Notes under the pieces: generated by a model
What the model was told of the DNA's origin: nothing
Database searches by the model: none
The model's input: only the letters and a program-made list of their open reading frames with translations
Origin: Pseudoruegeria sp. SK021
GTDB lineage: Bacteria > Pseudomonadota > Alphaproteobacteria > Rhodobacterales > Rhodobacteraceae
Direction of reading: 5' to 3'
Assembly: GCF_002119405.1 (NCBI RefSeq)
Contig: NZ_MTBG01000007.1
Location: 55,573-119,572 of the forward strand
Length of the DNA: 64,000 nucleotides
Made by a program: the position numbers and the translations under genes
Shown: positions 27,793 through 36,391 of the stretch, in pieces
How the letters are laid out: each line of letters begins with the position of its first letter
Numbering within the stretch: the first letter of the stretch is position 1

Positions 27793-29277
27793 TTACTGCT
27801 GCATCGTCCGCAGGGCTTCTTGGCGGATAGCCGCGTGGCAACCATCGGCCAGTGCCACGGACAGAACATCCTCAATATGCCCGCGCCAGAGCGGATTGCC
27901 AGCTAGGGCGTCGGGGATCAGATGCGCAAGCTTGTGAAACCCTTCGGACAGCGCGGGCGCGGTCTGTTCGGTCTGGCGGATCATCGCCATCACCTCGTCC
28001 GCGCGCGGGTCGCGCAAGGCGTACTCGGTGCCGTCATCCAGGTGTCCTATGCAGAACCGCATCCACATGGCGGTGGCAAAGGCGAAGGGGCGGAGGTCTT
28101 GCCCGGCCTCCATCGCCGATAGCGCCGGTTGGAAAATCCGCTGGGTCAGCTTTTGCGTGCCGTCGGTCGCGATCTGAAAGGTCTCATGGGCAATCGCGGG
28201 GTTGGCAAACCGGTCGGCCAAGGCGGCGGCGTAATCGTCGAAATCCACCCCCGGCAGCGGGGACAACAGCCCAGCCGCAGCGCCCAGATGCCGTTTGACC
28301 AGTGCCGACAGGTCTGGGTCAGTCATCACATCGCGCACAAAAGATCGTCCGGACAGAAAACCCGCATAGGCCAGCATGGAATGACTGCCGTTCAGCATCG
28401 TCAGCTTCATGCGCTCATAGGGCGTCACATCAGCCGCAAACAGCGCCCCCCCGGCTTCCCAGTTGGGGCGGCCTGACGGGAAATGATCTTCGATGACCCA
28501 TTGGGTAAAGGGTTCGGTTTCGATTGCCGCCAAATCGGTACAGCCGGTCTGGTGCCGCGCTTCGGCCAGTGTTGCATCGGTCGACGCCGGTGTGATCCGG
28601 TCTACCATCGACGAGGGAAAGGCGATGGTGGCCGCAATCCAATCGGCCAACGCGTCGTCTTGCAATGCGCGGGCGAAACCGACGACGCCGTCACGCAGGA
28701 ACGCGCCGTTTTCTGGCAGGTTGTCACAAGACAAGAAGGTTAAGGGCACCGACCCATCAGCGCGGCGGCGGCGGATTGCGGCCACCAAAAGCCCCAAAAC
28801 ACCCTGCGGCGTGTCCGGTGCTGCCAGATCAGCCGCAATCACTGGGTTGGTCTGGTCGGGCAGGCGGCTGGCATGGTCGATGCCATAGCCCTTTTCGGTG
28901 ACGGTCAACGTCACGATGCGAATGGCCGGCTCACACAGCGCGGCGAGTGTGGCCTCGGCATCGGCGGCAATGACGTGGTCAATCGCAGCAATCACCCGGG
29001 CCGAGGTTCCCGATGCGCCCCGCTCAATCAGCGTATAAAGGCCGTTCTGGGCGTTCAAGTTCTCGGCGATCTCTTTTGAGCGCAAGCTGACGCCGATGAT
29101 ACGCCAGTCGCCGCCCTCTGCCGCCAGCGCGTCATCTGTCATCGCGGCCTGATGCGCCCGGTGGAAGGCGCCGATCCCCAGATGGACGATGCCCGCGCCA
29201 TGGGCCTGCGGGTCATAGGCCGGACGGGTTGCGGGACCGGTCAGATCGGTCAGCTGTGTCAATCGTGCGGCGGTCAT
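27793..29277 (-). CDS. uxuB: Fructuronate reductase (mannitol dehydrogenase family)
   Basis: A 494-residue long-chain polyol dehydrogenase. The Rossmann start IVHLGIGAFHRAHQA is at about residues 30-44, and TPYERMKLTMLNGSHSMLAYAG carries the lysine and catalytic motifs of the family. Next to uxuA it most likely interconverts D-fructuronate and D-mannonate with NADH. The gene is second in a two-gene operon: its ATG overlaps the uxuA stop by four bases. Mannitol or arabinitol dehydrogenases have the same fold, so the substrate is inferred from context. Confidence 0.86.
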   Translation of the reverse strand: MTAARLTQLTDLTGPATRPAYDPQAHGAGIVHLGIGAFHRAHQAAMTDDALAAEGGDWRIIGVSLRSKEIAENLNAQNGLYTLIERGASGTSARVIAAIDHVIAADAEATLAALCEPAIRIVTLTVTEKGYGIDHASRLPDQTNPVIAADLAAPDTPQGVLGLLVAAIRRRRADGSVPLTFLSCDNLPENGAFLRDGVVGFARALQDDALADWIAATIAFPSSMVDRITPASTDATLAEARHQTGCTDLAAIETEPFTQWVIEDHFPSGRPNWEAGGALFAADVTPYERMKLTMLNGSHSMLAYAGFLSGRSFVRDVMTDPDLSALVKRHLGAAAGLLSPLPGVDFDDYAAALADRFANPAIAHETFQIATDGTQKLTQRIFQPALSAMEAGQDLRPFAFATAMWMRFCIGHLDDGTEYALRDPRADEVMAMIRQTEQTAPALSEGFHKLAHLIPDALAGNPLWRGHIEDVLSVALADGCHAAIRQEALRTMQQ

Positions 29278-30491
29278 AGCGGGGTGCCTTGGCTTGAGTG
29301 TTCAAGTGCCGTCATAATGCCGCGCAATTCGGCCAAGCCCTTGAGGCGACCGATGGCGGGATAGCCGGGCTGGGTCCGGCGCGTCAGATCGTCAAGAATA
29401 TTCTGACCGTGATCGGGCCGAAACGGGATGGACGCATCACGCCGCCCAGCGGCACGCCGCTTGCGTTCTTCGCGCACGACGGCGGCAATCAGGGCCACCA
29501 TGTCAGTGTTGCCGCCCAGATGTTCGGCCTCATGGAAGCTTCCCATCACGTCCGGGCTTTCCAGTTGGACGTTGCGCAGATGTAGGAAATGCACACGATC
29601 CCCAAGCCGCTCCATCGCGCCGGGCAGATCGTTGTCGGGCCGCGCCCCCAGCGAGCCAGAACAAAGCGTGACCCCATTTGCCGCCAGATCGACGGCATCC
29701 AAAACCTGACGGTAATCGGCTTCGGTCGACATCACGCGCGGCAGGCCGAGCAGCGGAAAGGGCGGGTCATCGGGGTGACAGCACAGCCGCATGCCAAGGT
29801 CTTGGGCGACCGGTGCAACCTCGGACAGGAAGTCAATCAGATTGGCGCGCAGGCGTTCGGCAGAGACGTGATCATAGGCCGACAAATGGCGGCGGACGTC
29901 TTCAAGCGTTAGGGCTTCTGCCGCGCCGGGCAAGCCGCAGACGACGTTTCCAGCCAGAGCAGTGCGTTGATCGTCTGTCATGGCCGCGAAGCGTTCTGCG
30001 GCGGCGGCGACAACCGCCTCGGGGAAGTCGTTCACTGCCTCGGGCCGTTGCAGAATATGAAGATCGAAGGCTGCGAAGTCGATCAGGTCGAACCGCATGC
30101 AGGTGGCGCCATTATCCAGCCGATAGGCCAGATCGGTGCGGGTCCAATCAAGCACCGGCATGAAGTTATAGCACACCACCTCAATCCCAGCCGCGTGCAG
30201 ATTTTTCAGGCTGGTTTTATAGATCTCAAGATGGGCCTTCCAATCGCCGGTTTGGCGTTTGATGTCTTCGGAAACCGGCAGGCTTTCGACAACGTCCCAG
30301 CCCAGACCGGACGGCGTTCCATCCTGCATTGTGGCAATTTCGGACTGCCTCTGGGCGATCTCGGACGCCGACCAAACCACGCCGGGCGGCAGGTGATGCA
30401 AGGCCGAGACGACGCCTTGCACGCCTGCCTGCCGCATATCATCAATGGAAACCGGGTCATTCGGCCCAAACCAGCGCCACGTTTGCTGCAT
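29274..30491 (-). CDS. uxuA: Mannonate dehydratase UxuA
   Basis: A 405-residue TIM-barrel enzyme that dehydrates D-mannonate to 2-keto-3-deoxy-D-gluconate. It starts MQQTWRWFGPNDPVSIDDMRQAG; the core includes LCCHPDDPPFPLLGLPR and LCSGSLGARPDNDLPG, with VHFLHLRNV near the end, all typical of UxuA and containing metal-binding residues. AGGAGG precedes the ATG at 30491. It heads the uxuA-uxuB operon, divergent from a GntR gene over a long inverted repeat. A second, unrelated mannonate dehydratase (ManD type) lies at 43922-45148. Confidence 0.94.
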   Translation of the reverse strand: MQQTWRWFGPNDPVSIDDMRQAGVQGVVSALHHLPPGVVWSASEIAQRQSEIATMQDGTPSGLGWDVVESLPVSEDIKRQTGDWKAHLEIYKTSLKNLHAAGIEVVCYNFMPVLDWTRTDLAYRLDNGATCMRFDLIDFAAFDLHILQRPEAVNDFPEAVVAAAAERFAAMTDDQRTALAGNVVCGLPGAAEALTLEDVRRHLSAYDHVSAERLRANLIDFLSEVAPVAQDLGMRLCCHPDDPPFPLLGLPRVMSTEADYRQVLDAVDLAANGVTLCSGSLGARPDNDLPGAMERLGDRVHFLHLRNVQLESPDVMGSFHEAEHLGGNTDMVALIAAVVREERKRRAAGRRDASIPFRPDHGQNILDDLTRRTQPGYPAIGRLKGLAELRGIMTALEHSSQGTPL

Positions 30492-30526
30492 CGATCGTCC
30501 TCCTGCAAGTGTTGGGCTGGCGCTAA

Positions 30527-30562
30527 CATACTTCCATACCAGTTGACAAGTATGGAAGTATG
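30527..30562. promoter_or_regulatory. GntR-type operator in the uxuA/gntR divergent promoter
   Basis: CATACTTCCATAC and its exact reverse complement GTATGGAAGTATG flank a 10-bp centre that contains TTGACA, a possible -35 element. The perfect 13-bp arms lie midway between the uxuA and gntR starts, so one bound dimer could repress both directions. The GntR gene at 30598 is the obvious candidate ligand. Confidence 0.8.
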
Positions 30563-30597
30563 GCGGTACATGGCCCGCAATCCAAGGAGCCACGCCC

Positions 30598-31299
30598 ATG
30601 AGGATCGACGCAGTCGCGCCATTGCCACAGGAGGGTGCGGTCGCGCCTCAGCTACACAGGCAGTTGCGCAACCGGATCATCAGTTGTGAGTTGGAACCGG
30701 GGCAACGCATTTCCGAAACCGACATCGCCGCCGGGTATCGGGTGTCACGCCAACCAGTGCGCGAAGCGTTCATCAAACTGGCCGGTGAGAACCTTGTCAG
30801 CGTCCGCCCACAACGCGGCACCTATGTCGGGCTGATCTCGGTCTCGGCGGCACTGTCGGCGCGGTTTATCCGTGAAGCGGTCGAGGCCGATCTGGTGCGG
30901 CGGGTGGTTGAGCGTGCGACGCCGGAAATGGTGACGGCGCTGGAAGACCAAGTCGTGCAACAGCGCGGCACCGCCGAAGCCGGGGATCCGTCTGGTTTCA
31001 TGCGCCTTGATGAGACGTTTCACCGGATGTTGGCCGCCTTCGCTGATGCCCCCGATGTCTCGGACTATCTGGACAATCTGAACGTTCAGATGAACCGGGT
31101 GCGCAACATCAGCGCCCGGCAGTTTGCCCCCGGAAAACTGGTCGATCAGCATGGGGCCGTAGTGGACGCCATCCGCCGCGGTGACGCGGATGCGGCCGAT
31201 CAGGCGATGCGCATCCACCTGCGGGAATTCAAAAAGGATTTGCCGCGGATCGTCGACGCATATCCGGATTATTTTGACCATATTGAGGCCCTCACGTGA
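30598..31299 (+). CDS. GntR family regulator, FadR/FCD subfamily (uxu control)
   Basis: A 233-residue regulator. The N-terminal winged helix contains LHRQLRNRIISCELEPGQRISETDIAAGYRVSRQPVREAFIKLAGENLVSVRPQRGTYV, and the C-terminal FCD helical domain (about 90-225) has the ligand-site histidines in DETFHRML and AVVDAIRRGDADAADQAMRIHL. AAGGAG precedes the ATG. It is divergent from uxuAB and cotranscribed with an AGE isomerase gene. By analogy with UxuR/ExuR-type control it probably senses a hexuronate or aldonate. Confidence 0.88.
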   Translation: MRIDAVAPLPQEGAVAPQLHRQLRNRIISCELEPGQRISETDIAAGYRVSRQPVREAFIKLAGENLVSVRPQRGTYVGLISVSAALSARFIREAVEADLVRRVVERATPEMVTALEDQVVQQRGTAEAGDPSGFMRLDETFHRMLAAFADAPDVSDYLDNLNVQMNRVRNISARQFAPGKLVDQHGAVVDAIRRGDADAADQAMRIHLREFKKDLPRIVDAYPDYFDHIEALT

Positions 31300-32522
31300 C
31301 CCAGACCCCCTTAAATTCCGGCGACGCCATCGCCGCGCATCCTCAAAACAACCCGACCTCCGCGCAAGACTGGGTCGACTGGTATTGGGCGACGTTCCTG
31401 CCCGGATGGATTGACCGCGCCCAAGATTCCGACGGCCTTGGCTTTTTCGATCTTTTGGATGCGCAGGCGCAGCCGTTGCAGCCCGATCGGCGCACTCTGC
31501 TGGCGCAGGCCCGGCTGTTGTTTACGTTTTCTCATCTGGCGCTGGTGTCTGGTAATTTAGCCTATCGCGACGCGGCACAGATTGCCCGGAATGCGCTGCC
31601 GGCCTTCCGCAAGGCGCCGGGGCTGTATTGCCGCGCCACAACCCGGACCGGTCAGGCGACCGGTAATTCCGACGACGCCCTGGCAACCAGCTATGATCAG
31701 AGTTTTGTGGTGCTCGGATTGGCGACATGGGGCAAGTTGAACCCGGACGAGGACGTAGAACCGGAACTGGAAGCCTGCTGGTCCGCCGTCGAGACATTGC
31801 TGACCGATCCGGTGACCGGGCTGATGCTGGAACATGACGGGGTGGGTGATCCGGCGGCAGACGAGGCCCCCAATCGGGCGCAGAATCCGCATATGCATCT
31901 TTATGAAGCTGCGCTTCAAGCCTATGAAATGACCGGAAAGCCGGTCTGGATGGACCGGGCGGCGGCGAAACGCGCCAAAGGTTTGGAGTATTTCCTCGAC
32001 CCTGAAACGGGCACGATCACCGAATTTCTGGCCCCGGCACTGACGATCTTGCCCGGGCGCGATGGCCAGCGCCGCGAGATTGGCCATCAATGCGAATGGG
32101 CGTGGCTGCTGATCCGCGAGGCGGATTTGGGCGGCGATCCGGCGATGCGTCAGGTCGCGGCTCGGATGTTGGCCTTTGCCGACCAGCATGGCTTTGCAAA
32201 AACCGGGGTCATGCAGGGCGCGGCCTTTGATGCGGTCTCTGCCGATGTCAGCTGGCGCGAAGACCGGTTCCTGCTCTGGCCGCAGACCGAAGCCATCAAA
32301 GCGCATGCGGTGCGTGCCGGGCAGGGCGATTACGCCGATAAAGCGCAGGCGTTGGCCTTGGTGATGTTCCAGCAGTATTTCGCCGGGCGCGCCGGGTTTA
32401 TCAATCAAGTGGATGCAAGCGGGCAGGCGGTCTGGCCAGAAGGTTTGAGCCGGCTACACTATCACATCGTGCTGGGTCTGACCGAGGGCGCCCGCGCCGG
32501 TCTTTGGCGCTATCCGGCATAG
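31296..32522 (+). CDS. AGE family epimerase/isomerase
   Basis: A 408-residue (alpha/alpha)6-barrel protein of the N-acylglucosamine 2-epimerase superfamily. ARLLFTFSHLAL, QNPHMHLYEAALQAYE, GHQCEWAWLLIREAD and WPQTEAIKAHAVR are the repeated helices carrying the conserved histidines, arginine and glutamate. Members interconvert mannose/fructose, mannose/glucose or similar sugars. The start is a GTG whose GTGA overlaps the gntR stop, so it is translationally coupled to the regulator. Its presence with uxuAB suggests a sugar feeding into or leaving the uronate pathway, but the substrate is not determined. Confidence 0.85.
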   Translation: MTQTPLNSGDAIAAHPQNNPTSAQDWVDWYWATFLPGWIDRAQDSDGLGFFDLLDAQAQPLQPDRRTLLAQARLLFTFSHLALVSGNLAYRDAAQIARNALPAFRKAPGLYCRATTRTGQATGNSDDALATSYDQSFVVLGLATWGKLNPDEDVEPELEACWSAVETLLTDPVTGLMLEHDGVGDPAADEAPNRAQNPHMHLYEAALQAYEMTGKPVWMDRAAAKRAKGLEYFLDPETGTITEFLAPALTILPGRDGQRREIGHQCEWAWLLIREADLGGDPAMRQVAARMLAFADQHGFAKTGVMQGAAFDAVSADVSWREDRFLLWPQTEAIKAHAVRAGQGDYADKAQALALVMFQQYFAGRAGFINQVDASGQAVWPEGLSRLHYHIVLGLTEGARAGLWRYPA

Positions 32523-32576
32523 GCCGCATTCGCCGGGCGTGCACACAGGCCGCGCCCGGCACACACGCGTGTTGCC

Positions 32577-33941
32577 TCACTGGGGGATCGGCGCCCGCTT
32601 CCACGATCCTTTGCGCATCCGCAGGTGGAACGGCGGAAACTTGACCAGCTCTTCCATCAGCAAAAGCGAGAACACCAACGTCACCGATACGTCGAGGTAC
32701 AACACCATCACCGCCGTCGCCGGGACGCGGAACAGCCATTGCGACCAGATGAAGATGTGCATGACATAGACCGTATCATCCCCAGCCCGCAGCGCGTTGC
32801 CGCAGATGGAGTTCAATCCTTTCGGAAAGGGCAAGATCAGCAGAACGGGCAGGAAGCTGAGCAAGGTTTTCTGCGTATCAGGGTGTAGATCCGCATAAAC
32901 CCACGGCGACGACAAGCAAACAGCAGCAAAGATCACGGCCACAATGGCGGCGGCGATCAACGCCCCCTTTCGGGCCATTGCGATGAAGCCGTCCATCAGG
33001 TCCTCAGGGGTACGCCGCGCCAGCAGTTGCGCCACGACAATTCCCACGGCCTGCGCCCAAGACATGCCAACCGTACCCGCCACATTGACCCACGGCATGA
33101 TGATCGTCATGGCGGCGAATTGATTGATGGGCAATGTGGCGTAGATCAACCCGCTGACATTCACGGCAATGACCGCGCTGGCAAACGTGGCGGCGATGGG
33201 CAGGGCGAAAATCAGGTGGCGACGTACCGAGGCGGCGAAAGTTCCATTGCGCCAGCCGGTGACGCGCAAAAGTTGGGCGCGCCGGATCAGCAAGGCGGTC
33301 ACCAGGAAACCGACCTGCAACACCGATGCGACCGCGCTGCCGATCGCCGCGCCCACGACCCCCATCTCTGGCGCGCCGAGCAAACCGTGGATCAGAACGA
33401 CGCTGACCGCGACATTGACTGGAACCGCCACCAAATAACTCAACGCAGGCATGCGGGTCTCGCCGCACCCATTGAAGAAACTGGTCAGGCATTGACCGAC
33501 GGACTCAGCCAGAATGACAATCGCGAATACAAGAAGATAGCGCCGCGCTTCGGCCGCGATCCATGGGTCATGGGCCAGACCGTCGATGACCGTCCCAGCA
33601 AACAGGCCCAATCCGATCAGCCCGAACAGCACGACGGTGACGTTGATCGTCAAGCCGCACAGCAGGGCCGATTTCAGAAAGACCGGATCGTCCGACCCGT
33701 AGGCCTGCGCGATTCGAATTTGCGTCGCATTGGAAAAGGCGATGACAAGCCCGATCAGAAGGCCGGCAATCGTTGCCGACAGGCCCAATACGGCCACCGC
33801 AGATTCGCCAAGGGACGAGACAAGGAACGTGTCGATCACCACAATCCCGTACAGCATGATGGCCTTAAAGGTCATCGGCCAAGCAAGGCTAAAAACGGCA
33901 CGCGACGACGGGATGTCGTGGATGCGCGGGTGGATGATCAT
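32577..33941 (-). CDS. MATE family efflux transporter
   Basis: A 454-residue membrane protein with about twelve spans. It shows the MATE N-terminal region SLAWPMTFKAIMLYGIVVIDTFLVSSLGESAVAVLGLS and the second-half counterpart around residues 240-330 (NQFAAMTIIMPWVNVAGTVGMSWAQAVGIVVAQLLAR). MATE proteins exchange drugs or metabolites for Na+ or H+. It lies between the uronate regulator block and the second GntR gene, on the opposite strand, and is not obviously part of either operon. Confidence 0.88.
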   Translation of the reverse strand: MIIHPRIHDIPSSRAVFSLAWPMTFKAIMLYGIVVIDTFLVSSLGESAVAVLGLSATIAGLLIGLVIAFSNATQIRIAQAYGSDDPVFLKSALLCGLTINVTVVLFGLIGLGLFAGTVIDGLAHDPWIAAEARRYLLVFAIVILAESVGQCLTSFFNGCGETRMPALSYLVAVPVNVAVSVVLIHGLLGAPEMGVVGAAIGSAVASVLQVGFLVTALLIRRAQLLRVTGWRNGTFAASVRRHLIFALPIAATFASAVIAVNVSGLIYATLPINQFAAMTIIMPWVNVAGTVGMSWAQAVGIVVAQLLARRTPEDLMDGFIAMARKGALIAAAIVAVIFAAVCLSSPWVYADLHPDTQKTLLSFLPVLLILPFPKGLNSICGNALRAGDDTVYVMHIFIWSQWLFRVPATAVMVLYLDVSVTLVFSLLLMEELVKFPPFHLRMRKGSWKRAPIPQ

Positions 33942-34084
33942 TGGGTCAGTCTTTCGCAGGCCGGTCAGGCCGAATGTTCACTGCGTCAAGGCCGCCACCG
34001 CAGGCGCGGCAGGCCGGGTGACTTGACGCTAAAGCGGGAAGGGCGCGCGGGTGCGGACCTGCTCTAGGGTCGACCTCGGGCCTC

Positions 34085-34858
34085 TTAGGGCTCGAAGTAC
34101 CGCGCATTGGTTGTCTCGATCATCTCGATGGTGGCGTCGAGCCGCGACAAATGCAGCATGCCAACCTCAACGGCCCCATCTCCGTCGCCAGCGATGATCG
34201 CGGCGGCAATGGCCTCATGATCTTCCAGAAGCTGGGGCATCCGGTCTTCTTTGGCGAGACCTAGCATGCAGAGCCGATCAACCTTGGCTTTCTCGGCCGA
34301 AATGACTTCGAAGGCAAAGTCCACGCCAGCAAGATCGCATAAACACTGGTGGAACTCGTAGTCGAGCTTGCCGAACGCGTGATAATCCGCTTTCGCGATG
34401 GCGGCGCGTTGCCGTTGCAAGCACGCATCGATCCGGTCCTTGCCCGCCGCATCGATGCGGTGCGCGGCGCGGCGCAAGACTTCGGCTTCGACCGAGGCGC
34501 GGACAAAGCGGGACTTTTCAATTTCACGTGACGAGAAGTTTTTGACTTCGGTGGCCCGTTGCGGGCGAATTAACAGAAGGTCAAGGTTAGCAAGGCGGGT
34601 AAAGGCGTCGCGCACCGGTTGGCGCGACACGCCAAATTGCGCCGCAACCTCTGCTTCCGAGATCCGGTCCCCGGGCAATAGGCGTAGCGCATTGATCTCG
34701 GAAAAGAGATGGTCAAAAATTTCATCAACTGTTGTTCGGCGGTCCGTGCCCGAGCCTTGCTGCATTCGTCGGTTTTCCCTTTGTATCGCCCGCTTATAGT
34801 CATGTTTTCCGGAATCGCCAATTGCCGAGTTTTCGGTGCTATCGCGGGGGCTTTCCAT
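34085..34858 (-). CDS. GntR family regulator, FCD subfamily (uronide operon control)
   Basis: A 257-residue regulator. The winged helix has DRISEAEVAAQFGVSRQPVRDAFTRLANLDLLLIRPQRATEV and the FCD domain has LDYEFHQCLCDLAG and LLEDHEAIAAAIIAGDGDGAVEVGMLHL. ATG 34858 is preceded by GAGAGG; a second ATG at 34765 would give the more usual 226-residue length but lacks a good ribosome site. It diverges from the ABC importer operon. The TACTAGTAT repeats in the 429-bp gap between them are the likely binding sites. Confidence 0.85.
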   Translation of the reverse strand: MESPRDSTENSAIGDSGKHDYKRAIQRENRRMQQGSGTDRRTTVDEIFDHLFSEINALRLLPGDRISEAEVAAQFGVSRQPVRDAFTRLANLDLLLIRPQRATEVKNFSSREIEKSRFVRASVEAEVLRRAAHRIDAAGKDRIDACLQRQRAAIAKADYHAFGKLDYEFHQCLCDLAGVDFAFEVISAEKAKVDRLCMLGLAKEDRMPQLLEDHEAIAAAIIAGDGDGAVEVGMLHLSRLDATIEMIETTNARYFEP

Positions 34859-35287
34859 TTGGGAACCTCTCGAATGAAATCGGGGACTTAAGTCAGCATC
34901 ACGTCCGTTAATATGCAGGTTCCGTCCGTCGCGGGCCGGGCGGTAATGAAGTGGTCTATGGCGTTTTTCAGCCCAGTATGACTAGGCTCAAAACTGCGAA
35001 GGTACGCATGGGGTGACAGCAATTTGTTCGCGGTAGACATCGCGCCGATAAGGGTCACAGTCCACGTCGCGGTGCCGGTTGTCATTGCCGCCCTTTCGTC
35101 CGGATTCAGACCGGTTTTGCTGTGTCAGATCATCGAGTTTCTACTAGTATTCCAGATTCCTTACTAGTATACCAGTCGAAAGTTTTCTACGAATCGCCTT
35201 ACTTTTCCATCAGAATGCTGGTGGCTTTACGTGGGGCTGCGAATGTCGCCCATAAGCCGGACGTTAGTCCCTACAGGAGGAGAAAAG
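34859..35287. other. Intergenic region between GntR gene and ABC operon
   Basis: A 429-bp divergent promoter region. It contains the TACTAGTAT operator pair (35141-35175) and the AGGAGGAG ribosome site of the ABC ATPase gene. A possible minus-strand reading frame of 65 codons (34888-35085) has a weak AAAGGG before its ATG but no recognisable similarity, and is not called as a gene. Confidence 0.6.
35141..35175. promoter_or_regulatory. Tandem GntR operators, TACTAGTAT-N-CCAG
   Basis: TACTAGTATTCCAG (35142-35155) and TACTAGTATACCAG (35162-35175) are direct repeats with a 20-bp period, about two helical turns, so two bound dimers would lie on the same DNA face. The same core occurs upstream of the manD gene at 45316. 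Confidence 0.75.
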
Positions 35288-36391
35288 ATGTCAGGAGTAC
35301 GTTTGGAGGGCATCGTAAAGGCCTATGGTGAAGTGCGGGTGGTGCATGGAATCGACCTTGAGGTGCAGGAAAAGGAATTCGTCGTGCTGGTTGGCCCTTC
35401 GGGTTGCGGCAAGTCCACGACACTGCGGATGATCGCAGGGCTGGAAGAAATCAGCGGCGGCGACCTGACGATTGACGGCCGCCACGTGAACCGCGTCGCC
35501 CCGAAAGATCGGGATGTGGCGATGGTGTTCCAGAACTACGCGCTGTACCCGCATCTTAATGTCGCCGAAAACATCGCCTTTGGCCTGCGCATTCGCAAAG
35601 AAAGCAAAGAGCACATCGCCGCCTCGGTAGAGGAGGTCGGGACGATCCTTGGCCTGACGCCCTATTTGGAACGTCGTCCGGCCGACCTGTCGGGTGGTCA
35701 GCGTCAGCGCGTCGCCATGGGCCGCGCGATTGTACGCCGCCCGAAAGTCTTCCTGTTTGACGAGCCGCTGTCAAACCTCGACGCCAAACTGCGGACGCAG
35801 ATGCGGGCCGAAATCAAGCGGTTGCACAAGCGTCTTGGTGTGACCTCCATCTATGTGACCCACGATCAGGTCGAAGCAATGACGCTGGCTGACCGGATTG
35901 TCGTCATGCATGACGGCCGGATCGAGCAGGTCGGCACGCCGATGGAATTGTTCCTCAATCCCGCCAACACCTTCGTTGCTGGCTTCCTCGGCTCACCGCC
36001 GATGAACATGGTAAAGGCAACCATCGTTGCCGGAGAACATGGCCCGGTTGCGGAATTCAATGGCGAACGTCTGGCCTTGCAGGCGATCCCGTCGCTGCAA
36101 GACGCGGTCGGCAAACAGGTTACGCTGGGTATTCGCCCTGAATTCGTCAAAGTTGCGCCAGAAGGATCGACCGATCGCGTGACCATTGATGTGGATCTGA
36201 TCGAAACGCTGGGATCCGAAGCACTGATCCACGGCAGCCTGATGGGCGAGCCGTTTGTAGTGCGCACCGAAACCGTTGGCCAGATGAGTGTCCTTGATGG
36301 CATTTCCGGCATCACGATCGCACCGCATTTGATCCGCGTGTTCGACGCCAAAACCGGTGAGGCGCTGCCCGGACAGGTGCTGGCCCAATGA
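35288..36391 (+). CDS. ABC transporter ATPase, AlgS/MalK/UgpC type
   Basis: A 367-residue carbohydrate-importer ATPase. Walker A is GPSGCGKST near residue 37, the signature LSGGQRQRVAMGRA near 136, Walker B VFLFDEPLSNLD near 155, and a C-terminal OB/TOBE regulatory domain follows (about 245-360). GGAGGAG lies before the ATG at 35288. Its stop overlaps the first permease start (ATGA). Size and neighbours match AlgS, the ATPase of the Sphingomonas alginate importer. Confidence 0.92.
   Translation: MSGVRLEGIVKAYGEVRVVHGIDLEVQEKEFVVLVGPSGCGKSTTLRMIAGLEEISGGDLTIDGRHVNRVAPKDRDVAMVFQNYALYPHLNVAENIAFGLRIRKESKEHIAASVEEVGTILGLTPYLERRPADLSGGQRQRVAMGRAIVRRPKVFLFDEPLSNLDAKLRTQMRAEIKRLHKRLGVTSIYVTHDQVEAMTLADRIVVMHDGRIEQVGTPMELFLNPANTFVAGFLGSPPMNMVKATIVAGEHGPVAEFNGERLALQAIPSLQDAVGKQVTLGIRPEFVKVAPEGSTDRVTIDVDLIETLGSEALIHGSLMGEPFVVRTETVGQMSVLDGISGITIAPHLIRVFDAKTGEALPGQVLAQ

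Noticed and set aside
34888..35085. A 65-codon minus-strand frame between the GntR gene and the ABC operon
   Set aside because: Weak ribosome site and no similarity recognised; it lies in a promoter region. Left as unassigned.
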